The notes under the pieces: model-generated | What the model was told of the DNA's origin: nothing | The model's input: the letters and a program-made list of their open reading frames with translations, nothing else | Database searches by the model: none | Assembly: GCA_963798775.1 (NCBI GenBank) | Contig: CAWCUK010000005.1 | Span: 62,001 to 126,000, forward strand | DNA length: 64,000 nucleotides | From: CAWCUK01 sp963798775 | GTDB lineage: Bacteria; Bacteroidota; Ignavibacteria; Ignavibacteriales; Ignavibacteriaceae | Direction: 5' to 3' | Position numbers and translations under genes: made by a program | Shown here: positions 60,429 to 64,000 of the stretch, in pieces | Layout: each line of letters starts with the position of its first letter | How positions within the stretch are numbered: the stretch's first letter is position 1

Positions 60429-62244
60429 AAACTCTATAAACTTTTACCGAGCCCGAGGGAATATAAACACGCAATTTTGATGTTGTTTCTTCGGTTGATT
60501 TAATGCTTCCTTTTTCACCGGAGAATAATTCTTCGTAAAGAATATTATCTTCTTCAACCGGAATATCAAAAGAATCATAACCTTCGCCGGTATTAAAAAC
60601 CGCAATTATTATATTATCATCTTTTGTTCTTGAAAATACAAAAGTGGATTTAGCATCGTTTGCGTATAAAAATTTAATGTCACCTTCTCTAATGGCTTTA
60701 TTCTTATTACGGAATGAAATCATTTTTTTATAATAATGAAGAAGTTCTTTATCCTGCTTAACTTTATAAATACCTAAACCTTTAGAAAAACCGGAAGATT
60801 CTGTAATAATTTGATCATTATATTTTAAATTATCCCAAACCATCGGCTGCCGGTCGTGGGGATCGTCGGCGCCCCACATTCCGACTTCATCACCGTAATA
60901 AATCATCGGAGCGCCTTTATAAAGCATTTGGAATGCAACTATCAATTTTAATCTTTTGTAAGATTCCGCTGAAGGTTTTCCAGGATTATAATCAGAATTA
61001 GATGTGTTTGCTCCCCTGTCATAAACTCTGTCCGGATTTTCAATTAAAGATACTATTCGTTCGGTATCGTGACTGTCAAGAAGGTTCTGAAGCAAATCCA
61101 AATTCTTCTCGGGATAAGTTTCATTTATTTCTTTGAGTTTTTCAATAAAATCAGTCGCGGAAATTTTTTCCTTTTGGTTTACAAAAAATTTCTGTACAGC
61201 AAACGCAAAATTATAATTCATTAAAGCGTCAAAAGGTTTTCCTTCGGAAATAAAATCGGGAGAAAGCTCCCAAAGTTCGCCGATAACAATTGCTTCAGGG
61301 TTAATAGATTTAACAAGTTTACTCCAATCTTGCCAAAAACCTAAAGGAACTTCCCGCGCAACGTCTAAGCGCCATCCGTCAATTCCGTCATCATGTTCGC
61401 CGTTTCCATCGGGGTCCATCCATCTTTCGGTTGAATGCATAATATATTGTTTCGGTCCTGGATTTAAATCTTCATCAGTTCTATTAAACTCCGGCAATGA
61501 TTTTACATTTGCCCAGCCTTTATATTCAAATTCATTTTCAGCCGTAGTCGTATCATCAAATTCTTCTATTTCATACCAATTTTTATATTTGGAATTTTCG
61601 CCGTTTTTTAAAATATCCTGGAAAGCCCAAAATTGAATTCCGGTATGATTAAAAACGCCGTCGATGATAATTTTCATTCCTCTTTTATGAACTTCATCAA
61701 TTAACTTTAAAAATAATTTATCCGCTGAAGTCCATTTCCATGTTGAAGGTTTATCGGGAATTTCAGACGCGATTAATTTTCTATCGCCTTCCGGATCGGG
61801 CCCGAAATTAACATCAATATGATGATAAGTTGAACCGTCGTATTTATGAAGTGAAACAGCTTCAAATATTGGATTCAAATAAATTGCGCCGATACCTAAA
61901 TTATTTAAATAATCGAGATGATCAATTATTCCTTGAATATCGCCGCCGTATCTTCTTTGATAAAGATGATTTTGAAAATCTCCGCGCGAGTTTTTTTTCC
62001 AATCTGTTTGTGCGTACCAATTGCTTGTCCATTTTGAGATGTGCCAGTCTTTAGGAATATAATTGCTGTTCGCAAAAACCTTATCCGCGGCCGGATCATT
62101 CGCTGTATCACTGTTTGCAAATCGTTCAGGGAAAATTTGATACCAAACAATTCCCTTTGCCCATTGCGGGAAATTTGATTGACCGTTAAGGGTAAAGATA
62201 TAAGCAACAATTATAAAAAAGGAAAAATAAATTCTCCTCATCAT
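60415..62244 (-). CDS. Secreted GH13 alpha-amylase/neopullulanase-like enzyme
   Basis: A 609-residue glycosidase with a signal peptide (FSFFIIVAYIFTLNGQ). The GH13 conserved regions are present in order: DGVFNHTG (region I), DGWRLDVARE (nucleophile Asp, region II), VIGELWE (acid/base Glu, region III) and LLDSHDTER (region IV). WYQIFPERFANSD and GGDIQGIIDHLDYL at the N-terminus are typical of neopullulanase/cyclomaltodextrinase-like members. It would cut starch, pullulan or maltodextrins in the periplasm. The ATG overlaps the TGA of the reductase gene. Confidence 0.93.
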   Translation of the reverse strand: MMRRIYFSFFIIVAYIFTLNGQSNFPQWAKGIVWYQIFPERFANSDTANDPAADKVFANSNYIPKDWHISKWTSNWYAQTDWKKNSRGDFQNHLYQRRYGGDIQGIIDHLDYLNNLGIGAIYLNPIFEAVSLHKYDGSTYHHIDVNFGPDPEGDRKLIASEIPDKPSTWKWTSADKLFLKLIDEVHKRGMKIIIDGVFNHTGIQFWAFQDILKNGENSKYKNWYEIEEFDDTTTAENEFEYKGWANVKSLPEFNRTDEDLNPGPKQYIMHSTERWMDPDGNGEHDDGIDGWRLDVAREVPLGFWQDWSKLVKSINPEAIVIGELWELSPDFISEGKPFDALMNYNFAFAVQKFFVNQKEKISATDFIEKLKEINETYPEKNLDLLQNLLDSHDTERIVSLIENPDRVYDRGANTSNSDYNPGKPSAESYKRLKLIVAFQMLYKGAPMIYYGDEVGMWGADDPHDRQPMVWDNLKYNDQIITESSGFSKGLGIYKVKQDKELLHYYKKMISFRNKNKAIREGDIKFLYANDAKSTFVFSRTKDDNIIIAVFNTGEGYDSFDIPVEEDNILYEELFSGEKGSIKSTEETTSKLRVYIPSGSVKVYRVYVPK

Positions 62245-63158
62245 AAGGAAAGTTCCTTTTTCATTATCTCTAGTGTTTCATCAATTGTATGGGGTTTATA
62301 TCCGAATTCCGTTTCCGCTTTTAAAGTAAGAAGCCCGGAATTCAATGGCCTTTTTGCGGGCTGGTTTAAATCTTCAGTTAGTATGGGCATTATTAAATTT
62401 GTATCGAGTTTAAAAAAATCCGCGATTTTTTCGGTGAATTCAAAACGCGACAGAAAATCTCTTCCGCCTATGTGATAAATTCCAGTCTTTTTAAATTCTA
62501 CAACTTGATTTATTGCCTGCACCAAATCATCAATAAAGGTTGGATTATTTATCTGATCTGTTACAATTCTGATTTGTTTGCCGGAACGAACTGAATTTAC
62601 AACCCATTTAACAAAATCGGGACGGCTGTTTTTAGCAATTCCGTAAAGAACATTTGTTCTTAAAATTGTGTAAAGCGTTCCGCTTATTTTTAACGCGTTT
62701 TCACTCGCTAATTTTGTTCTGCCGTAATAACCAAGGGGATTTGGAATATCATTCTCGGAATACGGGCCGTTTATGCCGTCAAAAATGTAATCGGAAGAAA
62801 TATGAATTAACCTTGCGTCCAAAACTCTGCATGCTTCGGCTAAATATTCTACGCCTTTTACATTTACTTTCCAGGCGGTTTCTCTTTCAGTTTCACTTAA
62901 ATCCACATTTGTAAAAGCGGCTGCATTTACAATAAAATCGGGATAAAAATCGAAGATTACGCCTTTAATATCATCTCGTTTTGTTAAATCGCAGCAGACA
63001 TAATCACCATCATCGTAAACCGCTTTTTCTTCAACAGAACAGCCGAGAAGTTCAACATCCTCTTTTCTAGAATAAAATTCTACAATTCGCTGACCGAGCA
63101 TTCCGTTTGCTCCGACTATTAAAATTCGTTTCTTAATTATGTCGTGAGAATATATCAT
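62241..63158 (-). CDS. RfbD-like NAD(P)-dependent sugar reductase
   Basis: A 305-residue extended SDR resembling dTDP-4-dehydrorhamnose reductase (RfbD). It has ILIVGANGMLGQRIVEFY, DFIVNAAAFTNVDLSETE, the Ser in HISSDYIFDG and the catalytic YYGRTK, and the closing PAKRPLNSGLLTLKA of the RmlD family. It probably reduces a nucleotide-linked 4-keto sugar, but no other rml genes are in view, so the exact substrate is uncertain. It overlaps the PfkB gene by 26 bases and the amylase gene by four. Confidence 0.85.
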   Translation of the reverse strand: MIYSHDIIKKRILIVGANGMLGQRIVEFYSRKEDVELLGCSVEEKAVYDDGDYVCCDLTKRDDIKGVIFDFYPDFIVNAAAFTNVDLSETERETAWKVNVKGVEYLAEACRVLDARLIHISSDYIFDGINGPYSENDIPNPLGYYGRTKLASENALKISGTLYTILRTNVLYGIAKNSRPDFVKWVVNSVRSGKQIRIVTDQINNPTFIDDLVQAINQVVEFKKTGIYHIGGRDFLSRFEFTEKIADFFKLDTNLIMPILTEDLNQPAKRPLNSGLLTLKAETEFGYKPHTIDETLEIMKKELSL

Positions 63159-64000
63159 TTTTCAATTCATTCATTTTAGTTAAATAATCATACGAAGCCG
63201 TAAAACCGGCGGCTAAATTTGCATTATATAAAGCATTAAAAATTTTAGATGTTTTAATATAAGTATAAAAAAATATCGCCCCAAAAACGTCGCCGCAGCC
63301 GACTTTATTTTTCGTTTTAATTTTTAAGGCGGAAGTATATTCGGAAACAATTTCATCATTAATTTTGTAATAAACTCTCGCCCCGCGTTCTCCTTTGGTA
63401 AGAATAAATATTTTAATATTGTTAGAAAAAACCTTTTTTATAATCTCATTCTTTTCGCTTGTTTTATATAAAGTTTTCAGCTCATTTTCGTTTACTTGAA
63501 TTATATCAACTTGCGAAGCCCATTCATCAAATCCTGGAATAATTCTGAAATTCCGGTTCATTTCGTTGTCTAATCCTCGTGAAAGTGTATGAACATCTAA
63601 AAAAATCAATCCGTTAAAACTGTTACGAATATTTTTTAATGTTTCCAAAGAAATATCAAAACCGGTAATCATATTAATAAGAATTCCGTTGTAGAGGGAA
63701 AAATCATTTACACTTATTTTTAAACTATCCGTAATATTTTTATATCTTTCACTTCTTTCGGTTTTAGGATGAATAGTTAAATAAACAAGCGGGATAGAAT
63801 CAACTTGTTCATAAAATGAATTGTTAAAATTTTCATAAACAGGCGCAAATAAATTATAATTATTAGCAGAAACTGAAGTTAATAAATTTATTTCATCATC
63901 ATCTTCTTTGAATGAATTAAGTGAAGCAGCGGTATAATAAATTCCTCCCGGCTTTATAACTTCATTTGCCTCATTTTGAAAATGATCTTCAACAGATTGT
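63133..64000 (-). CDS. PfkB family carbohydrate kinase, partial
   Basis: The frame is open to the right edge, so the N-terminus is missing; about 288 codons are present. The C-terminal half has the family features: FLDVHTLSRG, VDIIQVNENELKTL, IFILTKGERGARVYY and the catalytic NKVGCGDVFGAIFFY, where GxGD is the PfkB anion hole and base. It phosphorylates a sugar or nucleoside. Its stop lies inside the start of the RfbD-like gene. The substrate is unknown. Confidence 0.88.
   Translation of the reverse strand, partial: QSVEDHFQNEANEVIKPGGIYYTAASLNSFKEDDDEINLLTSVSANNYNLFAPVYENFNNSFYEQVDSIPLVYLTIHPKTERSERYKNITDSLKISVNDFSLYNGILINMITGFDISLETLKNIRNSFNGLIFLDVHTLSRGLDNEMNRNFRIIPGFDEWASQVDIIQVNENELKTLYKTSEKNEIIKKVFSNNIKIFILTKGERGARVYYKINDEIVSEYTSALKIKTKNKVGCGDVFGAIFFYTYIKTSKIFNALYNANLAAGFTASYDYLTKMNELKNDIFSRHN

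Overview
The window is AT-rich bacterial chromosomal DNA, apparently from a member of the Ignavibacteria/Bacteroidota-Chlorobi lineage. The signs are several secreted proteins ending in a type IX secretion (T9SS) sorting domain with the motif NYPNPFNP, a PorV/PorQ-type outer-membrane protein, a TonB-dependent receptor with a CarboxypepD-like N-terminus, and GH38/GH78 glycan-degrading enzymes. The genus cannot be fixed from the sequence alone. No phage, insertion sequence, CRISPR array or rRNA operon was seen; there is one tRNA-Arg(CCT).

Layout. (1) 1-3328: the end of a ribose-type ABC importer (ATPase, binding lipoprotein) and a secreted Cys/His protein. (2) 3885-15314: a glycan or nucleotide-sugar cluster. 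A rightward operon holds an epimerase, a glycosidase-epimerase fusion, a medium-chain dehydrogenase, a 53-residue charged protein and a DUF72 protein. A converging operon holds an oxidoreductase, a GT4 enzyme, two intact CgeB-like glycosyltransferases, one broken one, and a methyltransferase. (3) 15477-19269: a large T9SS adhesin with a predicted Cys-Gln thioester domain behind a possible sigma-54 promoter, a small membrane protein and a glycerophosphodiesterase. (4) 19259-50796: a long leftward glycan-use locus. It has a GntR regulator, a binding protein and two permeases, a TonB receptor, a FlgD-type secreted protein, a PorV-like protein, three GH38 mannosidase-family enzymes, two T9SS lipoproteins, a DUF4185 propeller, an (alpha/alpha)6 glycosidase, an esterase, a ROK kinase, a phosphomannose isomerase and a GH78 rhamnosidase. 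(5) 51020-56632: a divergent operon for non-phosphorylative oxidation of a deoxy or acid sugar. (6) 56705-64000: tRNA-Arg, an ECF sigma/anti-sigma/DUF4097 unit, then a HAD phosphatase, a secreted GH13 amylase, an RfbD-like reductase and a PfkB kinase.

How it fits together (inference). The three GH38 enzymes appear to sit in three places: cell surface (signal peptide plus T9SS tail), periplasm (signal peptide only) and cytoplasm (no signal). With the TonB receptor and ABC permeases this suggests stepwise import of a mannose-containing glycan. Released mannose could pass through the ROK kinase and phosphomannose isomerase to fructose-6-phosphate. A fucose- or rhamnose-type sugar could be oxidised by the divergent operon to pyruvate plus lactate or a similar product.

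Caution on sequence quality: at least eight genes are split by frameshifts, mostly single-base and often in short homopolymers, while the protein sequence on both sides remains well conserved. Many of these may be indel errors in the assembly rather than true mutations. The split pieces are listed as separate entries with cross-references, except for the two genes with many breaks, which are listed as pseudogenes.
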